In this document: positions 38,199-46,724 of the stretch, one piece after another | How positions within the stretch are numbered: the first letter of the stretch is position 1 | Layout of the letters: every line of letters begins with the position of its first letter | Source: Bosea sp. NBC_00550 | GTDB taxonomy: Bacteria > Pseudomonadota > Alphaproteobacteria > Rhizobiales > Beijerinckiaceae | Reading direction: 5' to 3' | Length of the DNA: 64,000 nucleotides | NCBI RefSeq assembly: GCF_026020075.1 | Contig: NZ_CP102772.1 | Coordinates: 4,864,501 to 4,928,500, forward strand | Made by a program: the position numbers and the translations under genes | The notes under the pieces: model-generated | The model's database searches: none | What the model saw: only the letters and a program-made list of their open reading frames with translations | Told to the model about the DNA's origin: nothing

Positions 38199-39473
38199 TT
38201 ACTTCCCCGCCGGCCCGGTCGAGCTGAGATAATCGACCGCGCAGCCGACGTGCAGCTTCATCACCGCGATCGCCTCGTCGATGGTGACGTGCTCCTCGTC
38301 GGTGCCCATGCTGATCGGCGAGGGGCCGCAGATCAGGGCGGGGACGCCGCGCCAGCGCCAGTAGCGCGTATCGGTGCCGCCCAGGCTCGACACCGGCGGC
38401 GCGTCATGCCCGAGCAGCTCGCGGATATTGCCGCGCAGGATGTTGGCCATCTCGCCGAACGGGTCGGTCAGGCTCGCCGGATAGCTGTGGTCCTCGTTGA
38501 CGACCATCTCGCAATCGGCCTCGCGGGCGAGCGCTTCGAGATCGGCGCGGATCGCGTCGCGGTCGGAGCCGATCGGAATGCGCATGTCGAGATGGGCGAT
38601 GCAATGCGTCGGGATCTGCGTCGCCTTCTGGCCGCCTTGGAGGATGCCGACATTGACGGTGATGCGCCGGGCGACATCGCCCGCGCCCTTGCCGAGGTTG
38701 AGGTCGGCCGCTGCGATCGTCTCGGGCGAGGTCAGAACCGCATCGATCTCCGGCGGCAGCGTCGCGAGCTTCAGGTGATAGCGGTCGTAGATCACGGTCA
38801 CGAGCCGGCTGACGTCGGCAATCGGATTGCGCGCCCTGTGGGCGTAGCCGCCATGCCCGCCGATGCTCTTGGCCGAGAGCGAGAAACGCAGCGTGCCCTT
38901 CTCGGTGAAGCGCAGATTGGCGAGGCCGCTCGGCTCGCCGTTGAGGCAGCAATCTGCCTCCATCTCTTCGCCGAATTCATCGAAGAGGAACTTGGTGCCG
39001 TAGCGCCCGCCCGACTGCTCGTCCGAGACCACGGTCAGCGACAGCGCGCCGTTGAGCTTTTCGCGGTGAGGGTAGAGCTGGCAATAGGCCAGGATCGAGG
39101 CGAGCGTGCCGGTCTTCATGTCGGACGCGCCGCGGCCCATGATCTTGCCGTCGACGATCCCGGCTTCCCAGAGCTTCTCGTTGGTGACCGGGAAGATGTC
39201 CATATGGCCGTTGAGGATGAGATGGCGGCCGGGATTGCCCGTTTCCCAGCGGCCGATGATGTTCGGCATCTCCGGCACGAAGGCCTCGGTGCGATGCGGC
39301 ACGCGGGCGGCATCGAGCAGTTCGCGAACGAAGTCCGCGGCCTCGCGGGTGTCGCCGGGCGGGTTGACGCTCTTGATGCGCAGGAAGCGGCGCAGCAACT
39401 CGACGATTTCGTCGCGACGGTCGTCGATCGCCTGAAGCAGCTCGGCCTTCAGGGCGGCGGTATCCTTGGACAT
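38199..39473 (-). CDS. M20-family metallopeptidase/deacylase (ArgE/DapE-like)
   Basis: 424 residues. Zinc-site motifs are LILNGHMDIFPV (about 91-102) and MGRGASDMKTG (about 124-134), with the DEQSGG acid motif near 163. The lid domain is about 195-310. It removes an acyl group from an N-acylated amino acid or cuts a small peptide in the cytoplasm. ATG 39473 follows GAAGAAGA. It is 48 bp downstream of the formamidase gene, so the two probably act together on an amide substrate. Confidence 0.88.
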   Translation of the reverse strand: MSKDTAALKAELLQAIDDRRDEIVELLRRFLRIKSVNPPGDTREAADFVRELLDAARVPHRTEAFVPEMPNIIGRWETGNPGRHLILNGHMDIFPVTNEKLWEAGIVDGKIMGRGASDMKTGTLASILAYCQLYPHREKLNGALSLTVVSDEQSGGRYGTKFLFDEFGEEMEADCCLNGEPSGLANLRFTEKGTLRFSLSAKSIGGHGGYAHRARNPIADVSRLVTVIYDRYHLKLATLPPEIDAVLTSPETIAAADLNLGKGAGDVARRITVNVGILQGGQKATQIPTHCIAHLDMRIPIGSDRDAIRADLEALAREADCEMVVNEDHSYPASLTDPFGEMANILRGNIRELLGHDAPPVSSLGGTDTRYWRWRGVPALICGPSPISMGTDEEHVTIDEAIAVMKLHVGCAVDYLSSTGPAGK

Positions 39474-39521
39474 GACTCGATCTTCTTCGTAGCGGAGCAA
39501 TAGCGGGGAGGGGGATGAGGT

Positions 39522-40454
39522 TCAGGCGCGGGCGAGCAGCGACATCGGGCGCGTCAACTCCGTCTTCTCCAGCCGGGCGGCGACGCAATAGGCCGGGTTG
39601 AAGACGTTGGCGATGTCGTAGCGCACGGCCTGCCCGAGCAGATGGCTCGCCTCGACCGGATCGACACCGAGATCCTCGCCGACCCAGCGCAGCATCTCCG
39701 TGGTGGCGAATTGCAAGGGCTGGTCGAGCGGGCGTCCGCTGGCGATCACCAGCAGGTCGGTCGCGGTTTCGCAGCGCGGCCAGCGCAGGCCGAGCTTCTT
39801 CACGAGCTTCACCGAGAACTCGACCTCGAAGCTGGTCTCGACGCCGGTGCCGGCGATCTCGCCATCGCCCTGGCAGGCATGGCCGTCGCCGAGGAAAAAC
39901 AGCGCGCCGGCCTCGAAGACCGGGAAGGCGATGGTCGCCCCTGGGCCGAACAGCCGGTAGTCCATATTGCCGCCATAGGTGCCGCTGGTCGCGGTCGAGA
40001 TCGCCTGGCCGCGCTCCGGCGCCACGCCGAAGCAACCGAGCATCGGCGCCAGCGGAAAGCTCCAATCCTTGATGCGCGCGGAGGGCTCCAGCAGCTTCAC
40101 CGTGCCGGCAGCAGCGTCGATTGCCCATTCATGGCGCTCGCGCTTCGGCAGCTCGGCCAGGATCGACGGGTCGAGCACGGCCGGTGCAAGCGGCGAATAG
40201 GTCCAGCCGGTCTTCCGGTTCGGCGTCATCCGCTCGATGGTGACGAGCAGCGCATCGCCGGGCTCGGCCCCGGTGACGAAGAACGGGCCGGTCATCGGGT
40301 TGCCGCGCGGCGCATGCTGCACGCCGTCGCCGCCGAAGCCGGCGGCATCGAGCGTTGTGGTGACGACGCTGTCGCCTCCGGCTATCTCCAGCACCGGCGG
40401 CAGCGTGCCGATCACGTTCGAATAGCTTGTCGGAACGAAGTGATGGCGCGCCAT
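39522..40454 (-). CDS. Acetamidase/formamidase family protein
   Basis: 310 residues matching the FmdA/AmdA family: NPMTGPFFVTGAEPGDALLV near 53, GCFGVAPE near 139, GGNMDYR near 160 and LGDGHACQGDGEIAGTG (about 192-208), the His/Asp/Glu-rich region near the active site. It hydrolyses short amides to acid plus ammonia. Start: ATG 40454 behind GGAAGG. The IS30 element lies about 200 bp upstream, so the original promoter may have been separated from this pair. Confidence 0.9.
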   Translation of the reverse strand: MARHHFVPTSYSNVIGTLPPVLEIAGGDSVVTTTLDAAGFGGDGVQHAPRGNPMTGPFFVTGAEPGDALLVTIERMTPNRKTGWTYSPLAPAVLDPSILAELPKRERHEWAIDAAAGTVKLLEPSARIKDWSFPLAPMLGCFGVAPERGQAISTATSGTYGGNMDYRLFGPGATIAFPVFEAGALFFLGDGHACQGDGEIAGTGVETSFEVEFSVKLVKKLGLRWPRCETATDLLVIASGRPLDQPLQFATTEMLRWVGEDLGVDPVEASHLLGQAVRYDIANVFNPAYCVAARLEKTELTRPMSLLARA

Positions 40455-40658
40455 GAAAGCCTTCCAGAGCCGGGGTTTTGCCGATGCGGAGCGAGGCGAT
40501 GCAGGTCCGCTCGGGCATCGGACCGTAGGGGCTCGCCCCTCGCGTGAGAAGCGCTGGCCGGCGAGGGGGCGCTCTGCATCAGGCTCGCGCCCTGTCGATC
40601 AGCGCGATTGCAGGGCAGGTCGAGTCGCCAGCAGGATCACCTGCCGGAATTCAGGGGT

Positions 40659-41877
40659 GGTCTCAATCGGTAATCGCAACACGCTACTTTTCCTTTGGAG
40701 ATGGAGCGTGGGTGATGATGCAGCGGCGGCGGATCTACTATTCGGCGGCCCAGCGGGCTGAGATCTGGGATCGCTGGAAGGCCGGCGAGTCGATGAGTTC
40801 GATTGGGCGGCGGTTCGATCGGGGTCCTCTTCGGTGTTCTCGGTGCTTTCGCCGACGGGCGGCATTCGGCCTCCAGACCGGCGGCGGGCGCCGCGGGCGC
40901 TCACTCTCAGCGAGCGGGAGGAAATCTCCCGAGGGCTCAGCACCCGCCGGTCGCTGCGCGTGATCGCTCGGCAATTGGGCCGATCACCGTCCACGGTCAG
41001 TCGCGAGGTTCAGCGCAACGGCGGGCCGGATCGCTACCGCGCGGCGCGCTCCGATCAGGCGGCCTGGGACCGGGCCTTGCGTCCCAAGCCGTGCAAGCTG
41101 GCTTGCCGACCCGGTCTGGCCCGGACAGTATCCGGCAAGCTGCAGCGGAACTGGTCGCCCGAGCAGATCGCCGGCTGGCTCAAGCGCACCTGCCCCCGGG
41201 AGCCACACAATCAAGTGTCGCACGAGACGATCTACCGCAGCCTGTTCATCCAGACCCGTGGGGTGCTGAAGAAGGAACTGCTGGACCACCTGAGGGCCCG
41301 GCGAACGATCCGCCGCTCCCGGCACGCCAGCCTGAAGCGGAACGGCCTGGGCCAGATCAGGGACGCCGTCTCCATCAGCGAAAGGCCGGCCTCCGTCGAG
41401 GATCGTGCGGTCCCTGGTCACTGGGAAGGCGACCTGATCGGCGGCTCCCGGAACAGCTACGTCGCCACGCTGGTCGAGCGGCATTCGCGCTACGTGATGC
41501 TGGTCAAGGTCGCCAACAAAGACACCGGGAGCGTCATCACCGCCCTGATCAAACAGTCGAAGAAACTGCCCGGCGAACTCTATCAGTCCCTGACCTGGGA
41601 CCGAGGCAAGGAGTTGGCCGACCACAAGCGGCTGGCCCTCGCTTCGAACGTCGAGGTCTACTTCTGCGATCCCAGGTCACCCTGGCAACGTGGCTCGAAC
41701 GAGAACACCAACCGGCTCCTGCGCCAGTATCTTCCCCACGGAACCGACCTGTCCCTGCAAAGCCAGGCCCAGCTCAGCGCCATCGCCCGTCAGCTCAACG
41801 AACGGCCCAGAAAGACCTTGCTCTATCAAACCCCAGCCGAGAGGTTCGCCGAGTGTGTTGCGGCGATCAGTTGAGCC
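40659..41877 (+). mobile_element. IS30-family insertion sequence
   Basis: About 1.2 kb holding a single transposase gene in two frames. Imperfect terminal inverted repeats are visible: GGTCTCAATCGG...CGCAACACGCT on the left (40659-40691), and on the right the complement of AGTGTGTTGCGGCGATCAG followed by TTGAGCC (41853-41877), overlapping the transposase stop. The short target duplication typical of IS30 could not be identified with certainty. It abuts a remnant of an ABC permease on the right. Confidence 0.75.
40715..41874 (+). pseudogene. IS30-family transposase, frameshifted
   Basis: The N-terminal part (MMQRRRIYYSAAQRAEIWDR..., from 40715) and the remainder (VFSVLSPTGGIRPP... onward) are in different frames. 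The break falls at the GGGG run 40821-40824, where one missing G accounts for the shift. The C-terminal part is complete: a helix-turn-helix LTLSEREEISRGL...SPSTVSREV, then the DDE core with GHWEGDLIGG, LTWDRGKELADH and SPWQRGSNENTNRLLRQY (the catalytic D, D, E). A -1 ribosomal slip at the G run would restore the protein, but IS30 transposases are normally one frame, so a mutation is likelier. Confidence 0.82.
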
Positions 41878-41879
41878 CG

Positions 41880-41963
41880 CCGGGTAAACTGGACGATCAG
41901 CACGCTCAGGATGTTCGGCAGGATGTGGCGCAGATAGACATGAGGCGGGCGCCCCAGCCGATC
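41880..41963 (-). pseudogene. Remnant of a peptide-type ABC permease, truncated next to the IS30 element
   Basis: On the minus strand, codons just outside the right IS end read HVYLRHILPNILSVLIVQF, which matches the cytoplasmic EAA-loop region of DppC/OppC permeases (R-H-I-L-P-N). The frame has no start and is cut at the IS boundary. The left flank of the IS shows no continuation, so insertion probably came with a deletion. Confidence 0.5.
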
Positions 41964-42016
41964 ACGTGGTGTCAGGACCGTCACGCGCCCGCTCCATATG
42001 TGACCACAAACGAGAA

Positions 42017-42043
42017 GCCCGGGCCGAAACGGGGCCTCCGGGC
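42017..42043 (-). terminator. Possible terminator after the FtsX-like permease gene
   Basis: GCCCG / CGGGC outer stem with an inner GGCC / GGCC, directly after the stop codon at 42047 on the minus strand, followed by a short T/C-rich stretch. The T tract is weak. Confidence 0.4.
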
Positions 42044-42046
42044 GTC

Positions 42047-43345
42047 TCAGTCTCTCAGGCCCTGGATGATCGGGCTGCGGTAGGAAATCAGCGCGGGCAG
42101 CAGCGCCAGCAGACTTCCGACGAGACAGAGCAGGCCCGCCTGAGCCAGCTCGCCCGCTCCGATGGCGGGGGAGAGCGAAAGCCCGGTGCGGGCCGAGACG
42201 ATGCCGGAGATCGCATGGGTCGCGATCACACCCAGCAGCAGCCCGGCGAGGCAGCCGGTGGCGATCAGGACGATCGTGCCGATCCAGGTCACCAGCAGCA
42301 CATAGGATCGCGGCGCGCCGAGCGCTCTCAGCGTCGCGTAGCGCCGACGGCGCAGCCCGTTCACGGCGATCAGCAGGAGCACCACGCTCGCCAGGATCAG
42401 CACGGCGTTGGAGGCCGAGGCGACGACGAGGATGTCCCGCATGTCCCCGAGCGCCCCGTAGAGCGAGACGAGAACCTCGGCCGGGAAAAAGGCCATGGTT
42501 CCGCCCTGCCGGTACTGCGCGCGCAGCGCATAGGCGCCGGCGACGCTCTTGGGCTTCACCACGATCGCCGGCACGCCCGGCACGCGCTTGCCGTCGAAGG
42601 GCGGGCCGATCCGTGCTTCCTCGGGGCGGCGGCTGTCGCCCACGCTCGATCCCGTACGCCAGAACGGAGAATCGCTGCGCGCTTCTTCGGCATGGCCGTT
42701 GCCGAGGCCGTGGATGTCCCAGACGCTTTCGATCGGCACGAGGATGGCGCGGTCCCAGGGAGAGCCGAGGCGCGGCAGCCGGCCGACGGCCGTGTAGCCA
42801 TGGCCTTCATGCTTGTGGCCGAGCTCTTCCTCATCGACCTGGCCGGGCTTGGGCGCATGGCCCGCGACGCCGTGAGAGGGCGCGATCGTATCGCCCAGCC
42901 CGTAGACGACGTCGGCGCCGAGCACGGCTTCGCCCTCTGCCGCGAAGAGCCGACCCTCGCTTGGCTGGACCCGGCCCCAGCGGCCGGCGAAACCGGTGGT
43001 CGTGCCGATGACCGGATAGCCGCGGCTGACATCGCCGAAGGCGACCGGCGCGAAATTCCCGACCCGCTCATCCTGCGCGAGTGCCTTGAGGACCCGGCCG
43101 TCGACCAGCGGCAGCGCTTCGAGCTGCAGGTAGACCGCGGACATCAGGAGTTGCGTCTGGCTGCCCGGCGCGCCGATGAGCAGATCGAAATCGTCGGCGG
43201 CCCTGGCCGAACCCTGCCGCAGCGCCCGCTCCTGCGCGCCGATCGCGATCCCGGTCGCGATCGCGAGAGCGACGAGCAGCACGATCGCCGGCGCCGTCCA
43301 GCGCAGCGCCCGCAGATCGGCCAGAATCATCGGCCAGGGATTCAT
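42047..43345 (-). CDS. FtsX-like ABC permease with His-rich loop (possible metal transport)
   Basis: 432 residues: one N-terminal helix (about 18-38), a large periplasmic MacB-type domain (40-290), then three C-terminal helices (about 310-425) with the FtsX motif RRRYATLRALGAPRSYVLL. The periplasmic part contains a His-rich stretch (SHGVAGHAPK, then ELGHKHEGHG) around residues 150-180, which suggests metal binding. It overlaps the ATPase gene by 4 bp. By architecture and neighbours it resembles ZrgB of the Vibrio ZrgABCDE zinc system; that is inference. Confidence 0.82.
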   Translation of the reverse strand: MNPWPMILADLRALRWTAPAIVLLVALAIATGIAIGAQERALRQGSARAADDFDLLIGAPGSQTQLLMSAVYLQLEALPLVDGRVLKALAQDERVGNFAPVAFGDVSRGYPVIGTTTGFAGRWGRVQPSEGRLFAAEGEAVLGADVVYGLGDTIAPSHGVAGHAPKPGQVDEEELGHKHEGHGYTAVGRLPRLGSPWDRAILVPIESVWDIHGLGNGHAEEARSDSPFWRTGSSVGDSRRPEEARIGPPFDGKRVPGVPAIVVKPKSVAGAYALRAQYRQGGTMAFFPAEVLVSLYGALGDMRDILVVASASNAVLILASVVLLLIAVNGLRRRRYATLRALGAPRSYVLLVTWIGTIVLIATGCLAGLLLGVIATHAISGIVSARTGLSLSPAIGAGELAQAGLLCLVGSLLALLPALISYRSPIIQGLRD

Positions 43346-44043
43346 ACCGCATGTCCCGCGCTGAGATCGATCCGGCGCGTCATCCGTGCGAGCAGGCGCG
43401 GATCATGCGAAGCGCAGATGAGGGTTGCGCCGGTTTGCTCGGCGGCCTCGACGAGCAGTTCGGAGACGCCATCGGCATGATCGGCGTCGAGGCTGGCCGT
43501 CGGCTCGTCGGCCAGGATCAGGCGCGGCTGTTTGAAGAGCGCACGCGCGATCGCGACGCGCTGCTGCTCGCCGCGTGACAGAACCGCCGCCCTGCGATGG
43601 GGATCCTTCAGTCCCACGCGGGACGCCAGTGCAAGGGCGCGGTCACGGCCGGAGGAACTCAGCCGCCAGGAGGAGAAGCTCGCCGGCAAGGCGATATTGC
43701 CGGCGACATCGAGCTCCGGCACCAGATGGAAATCCTGGAAGACGAAGCCGAGGTTCTGCCGGCGCCAGTGGTCGCGCCGGGCCTCGGGCAGGGCGGAGAT
43801 TTCGGTTTCGCCCCAGCGGATCGAACCGGCGCTCGGCCGCAGGAGGCCGGCGATCAGATGGAGTAGAGTGCTCTTGCCGCAGCCGGAGGGCCCGCTGACG
43901 CCAAGCGCTGTGCCGTGCTCCAGGACCAGCGTGGGAACGTCGAGAGCGCGGAAGACCTGACCATCGCCGTCGCGATGGTCGAGCGCGATATCGCTGAGAA
44001 CGAGCCGCCGCCCGCTCGCTTCAGGCGAGGGAGAAGCCGGCAT
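43342..44043 (-). CDS. LolD/MacB-type ABC ATPase
   Basis: 233 residues. Walker A GPSGCGKSTLLHL, Q loop FVFQDFHLVPEL, signature LSRGEQQRVAIARAL (Arg in place of the second Gly), Walker B LILADEPTASLD and the switch ASHDPRLL are present. There is no TOBE domain, which suits an FtsX-type partner. ATG 44043 has AGGA six bases upstream and overlaps the end of the preceding gene by 23 bp. It forms a pump or importer with the next gene. Confidence 0.88.
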   Translation of the reverse strand: MPASPSPEASGRRLVLSDIALDHRDGDGQVFRALDVPTLVLEHGTALGVSGPSGCGKSTLLHLIAGLLRPSAGSIRWGETEISALPEARRDHWRRQNLGFVFQDFHLVPELDVAGNIALPASFSSWRLSSSGRDRALALASRVGLKDPHRRAAVLSRGEQQRVAIARALFKQPRLILADEPTASLDADHADGVSELLVEAAEQTGATLICASHDPRLLARMTRRIDLSAGHAV

Positions 44044-44587
44044 CGGCAATCCTGATCTGGCTGACGAAGCCGGTATCGGCATCGGTCGCGGAACCGATCT
44101 CGAGCCGACCGGCCACCACCACCTTGCGGCCGGCGCTGACCATCGCCGTCTCGTTCTTCATGAACACGACGACGATGTCGACCGGCCAGTCGGCATCGGA
44201 CTGGCAGAAGGGGCAGATGGCGAGCGGCTCGCGCGTCAGCACGAAGAAACGGCTTTCCGGCTTCAGCGGCGGCGCCATGTAGCCGACCATGCGCACGGGC
44301 TTGCCGCGCAGCACCGTCACCCTGTCGGAGAATTCGAAGCCGAGCACGCCGAAGGATTTGTAGAGGCTGTCGAAGGCGATCGTCTCGACATCGGCCGCGG
44401 CGGCGCGGTCGAAAAGGCTCGCCGCCGCGAGGCCGAGCACGGCTCCGCGGCGGGTGATGGTCGCCAGAGCATTTTCAAGCAAAGTGGATGCCGGTTCGCG
44501 TGAAGAAAATGCGGGGAGGCAAGAAGTTGGAGGATTTTCGCGCTTCGAAGAAACGCTGAAATCCTCCACGGGGGCCTGTCGGCGCAT
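44021..44587 (-). CDS. DUF3299-like Tat-exported protein with repeat inserted in its N-terminus
   Basis: 188 residues from ATG 44587, which has GGAGG six bases upstream. Residues about 44-66 (ITRRGAVLGLAAASLFDRAAAA) look like a Tat signal. The mature part contains LRGKPVRMVGYMAPPL and ICPFCQSDADWPVDIVVVFM, resembling DUF3299 (ZrgE-like) with a possible metal-binding Cys pair. About 33 codons between the start and the signal peptide come from palindromic repeat DNA (44469-44568), so the Tat signal is internal. An alternative start near the TTG at 44480 would skip this extension. It lies between the alkaline phosphatase gene and the ABC genes. Confidence 0.65.
   Translation of the reverse strand: MRRQAPVEDFSVSSKRENPPTSCLPAFSSREPASTLLENALATITRRGAVLGLAAASLFDRAAAADVETIAFDSLYKSFGVLGFEFSDRVTVLRGKPVRMVGYMAPPLKPESRFFVLTREPLAICPFCQSDADWPVDIVVVFMKNETAMVSAGRKVVVAGRLEIGSATDADTGFVSQIRIADAGFSLA
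44469..44568. repeat. Mosaic palindromic repeat inside the DUF3299-like gene
   Basis: Two adjacent inverted repeats: 44469-44512 (GCATTTTC ... GAAAATGC) and 44528-44568 (TGGAGGATTTTCGCG ... CGCTGAAATCCTCCA). The first resembles the dispersed element with a central AAGTGGATGCCGGTTCGCGT that is widespread in Hyphomicrobiales genomes. It keeps the host reading frame open. Confidence 0.75.
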
Positions 44588-44615
44588 CGATGCCTCCGTT
44601 GCCCCGATCATCGGC

Positions 44616-46358
44616 TCACTTGCCGCCGAGCGCCAGCGCTTCGGTCATGACGCGGAACACGAAGGTGTTCGGCTTGTGGCCGCGGAAGCGCTCGGCGCCG
44701 GGGCCCATCGCTGTCAGGATGACGTCGTCGGCCGCATGGACGCCGTTATTGGCATCGAACGGAAGGTTGCCGACCTTGCGCGCCACCAGCGGGCCCGTGC
44801 AGTCCTTCTCGTTGGCGATGTTGGTCTTGCCGTCGGGGCCCTTCACGGCCGGAACGCGCTCGCCGCCCATGTTGGGGCGGCCGGTGTCGCAGGTGTCGGG
44901 ATAGGAGCCGTAGACGACGGCGAGACGGCGCGAGGTGTCGACCTTGGTGGGGTAGCCCTCGACGTCGACCGGGCCGTAATTCGGCGGGGTCGACTCGTTG
45001 TAGACGCCGAGCTTGTCGCGCAGCAGCTGGCCCGGACGATCGTCGTCATAGGTGCCGATGATCGACATCGGATGGGCGTGGTCGGGGACGACAATGATCA
45101 GCGTGTCGTTGCGGTCGCCGGCGAAGTCCTTCGCGACCTTGACTGCGTTGTCGAGCATGATCGTGTCGAACACCGAGCGCTCCCAGTCGAGCGAGTGGCT
45201 GTACTTGTCGATGCGGGCGGACTCGACCATCAGCAGGAAGCCCTCGGGATTGCCCTTGAGCATGTCGAGCGCGGCCCTGGTCTGCTCGACGACATCCGGC
45301 TGGTCCGGGAACTTGGAGATCGAGCCCTTCTTGGCGAGACGCAGGTCGAAGGCGCCGTCGATGTTGCCGGTGTTGTAGAGGCCGAGCAGCTTCTTCGAGC
45401 CGGCGGCGACCGCCGCGTTCATCTCGGTCTTCGTGGTGGCGAGCGTGTAGCCGGCCTCCTTGAACTTGGCGATGAAGTCCTGCTCGTCCGTGCGCTTCGA
45501 GCCGGGGGTGGCCTTGCTCAGGAAGTTCGGCGAGCCGCCACCCATAATCACGTCCGGCTTCACCGCATAGAACATCTCGACGATGTCGTTGAAGTCCGAG
45601 CGGCGGCGGGTGTGGGCGACCATCGAGGCCGGGGTCGCATCCTCGATCTCGGAGTTGGTGACGACGCCGACAGCCATGCCGGTCTTGCGCTTCACCAGCT
45701 CTGCGATGGTCTCGACCTTCGGATGGTCGAGGGTGAGCGCGTTCTTGGCGCAGTAGACGCCGAGCGCGTTCACGCAGGATTTGTGGCCGGTGGTGTAGGC
45801 ATGCGCGGCATTGGCGCTGTCGGTAACGATCGAGTCTGTGCCGGAGGTCGAGATCAGCGCCATGTTGGACATGTCGTCCATGGCGAGCTCGCCGTCATAT
45901 TTGCCTTCCTTCCAGCCCTTGGAGAGGATGCGGGCCGCCGTGCGGTTGGCGACCGTCATGCCGTCGCCGATGAAGAGGATGACGTTCTTGGCGCGGCGCG
46001 GCGTCGCCGTCGCGAAGACGTCCCAGTTCACGGTCGACTTGTTGCCGCCTTGGGTGGCTTCCACCACGTAGCGGCCGGCCGGGAGCGAAGCGCCGCGCAG
46101 CCACAGCGCCGAATGCTTCTGGCCTTCCTCGCTCTGGATGAAGTTCGTCGGCCGTCCGAAGGCCTCGGCGGCGGGCTTGCCGTTGATGGTGACGTTCACG
46201 TCGCCCGAGGTCGGCGCATTCGGGAACTCGACCTTGAAGTCGAACCGCGAGCCTTCGAGGATCTCGGCACGGTCGATCGGATAGATCGTCTGTGCGGTGG
46301 CGGATCCCCCCGCCACGCCTGCCGCCAGGACCGCCGCCAACCAGTGATATGCGCGCAT
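44616..46358 (-). CDS. Alkaline phosphatase (PhoA family)
   Basis: 580 residues, longer than E. coli PhoA because of an N-terminal beta domain (about 25-120). A Sec signal peptide ends GGSATAQT. The metal and catalytic motifs are ILFIGDGMTVANRTAAR (about 126, Zn/Mg Asp) and TDSANAAHAYTTGHK (about 176, nucleophile Ser). MVESARIDKYSHSLDW and VVPDHAHPM carry further metal ligands. It releases phosphate from phosphomonoesters in the periplasm. A PHO-box-like site lies 56 bp upstream. It leads an operon with the metal-transport-like genes, plausible because the enzyme needs zinc. Confidence 0.92.
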   Translation of the reverse strand: MRAYHWLAAVLAAGVAGGSATAQTIYPIDRAEILEGSRFDFKVEFPNAPTSGDVNVTINGKPAAEAFGRPTNFIQSEEGQKHSALWLRGASLPAGRYVVEATQGGNKSTVNWDVFATATPRRAKNVILFIGDGMTVANRTAARILSKGWKEGKYDGELAMDDMSNMALISTSGTDSIVTDSANAAHAYTTGHKSCVNALGVYCAKNALTLDHPKVETIAELVKRKTGMAVGVVTNSEIEDATPASMVAHTRRRSDFNDIVEMFYAVKPDVIMGGGSPNFLSKATPGSKRTDEQDFIAKFKEAGYTLATTKTEMNAAVAAGSKKLLGLYNTGNIDGAFDLRLAKKGSISKFPDQPDVVEQTRAALDMLKGNPEGFLLMVESARIDKYSHSLDWERSVFDTIMLDNAVKVAKDFAGDRNDTLIIVVPDHAHPMSIIGTYDDDRPGQLLRDKLGVYNESTPPNYGPVDVEGYPTKVDTSRRLAVVYGSYPDTCDTGRPNMGGERVPAVKGPDGKTNIANEKDCTGPLVARKVGNLPFDANNGVHAADDVILTAMGPGAERFRGHKPNTFVFRVMTEALALGGK

Positions 46359-46724
46359 TGTCGTTCTCCGCCGGAAAGGGCTCGTGCCGGTGGCCTTCGC
46401 CTAAGACCGGAACATGACAGTTTCATCAAACCCGTCCGGACCCGGCGCGACTTCGGGACCTTGGAACGGATCGTCAGACATGCCGAAGGGCCGCCTCTCG
46501 GCGGCGCTTCGCGAGTTGCTGTCTATGAAGAAGAGACGACCGGCTAGCGGAGAATGGCCGGCGCGGCTCGGAGATGCCTTGCAACGACGAGCAGCCGGTC
46601 CGGTCGCGTTTCCTGCCGCCGGCTCGCCAAGTGGAGCCTTCTCCCTTTCATCGACAATCGAAGGATGAAAGGGGATGCGTGAAGCGCGCCCTGAGCGGCT
46701 CGGCAGGCGGCGCCGCCGTCGCGG
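46359..46724. other. Intergenic region between alkaline phosphatase and the ghrA pseudogene
   Basis: 366 bp without a supported gene. The right part holds a hairpin (CCCTTTCATC, 11-nt loop, GATGAAAGGG at 46643-46673) 51 bp downstream of the ghrA stop, perhaps ending that transcript, though no T tract follows. The left part holds the phosphatase promoter. Confidence 0.55.
46414..46431 (-). promoter_or_regulatory. PHO-box-like site upstream of alkaline phosphatase
   Basis: On the minus strand the sequence reads GTTTGAT GAAA CTGTCAT. The second half is a perfect PhoB half-site (CTGTCAT); the first matches 4 of 7 at the correct 11-bp period. It starts 56 bp before the gene, fitting phosphate-starvation control. 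Confidence 0.5.

Noticed and set aside
40810..40840. Programmed -1 frameshift in the IS30 transposase
   Set aside because: IS30 transposases are usually a single frame, and the site is a plain G run without a typical slippery heptamer or a following structure that I can see. A deletion is simpler.
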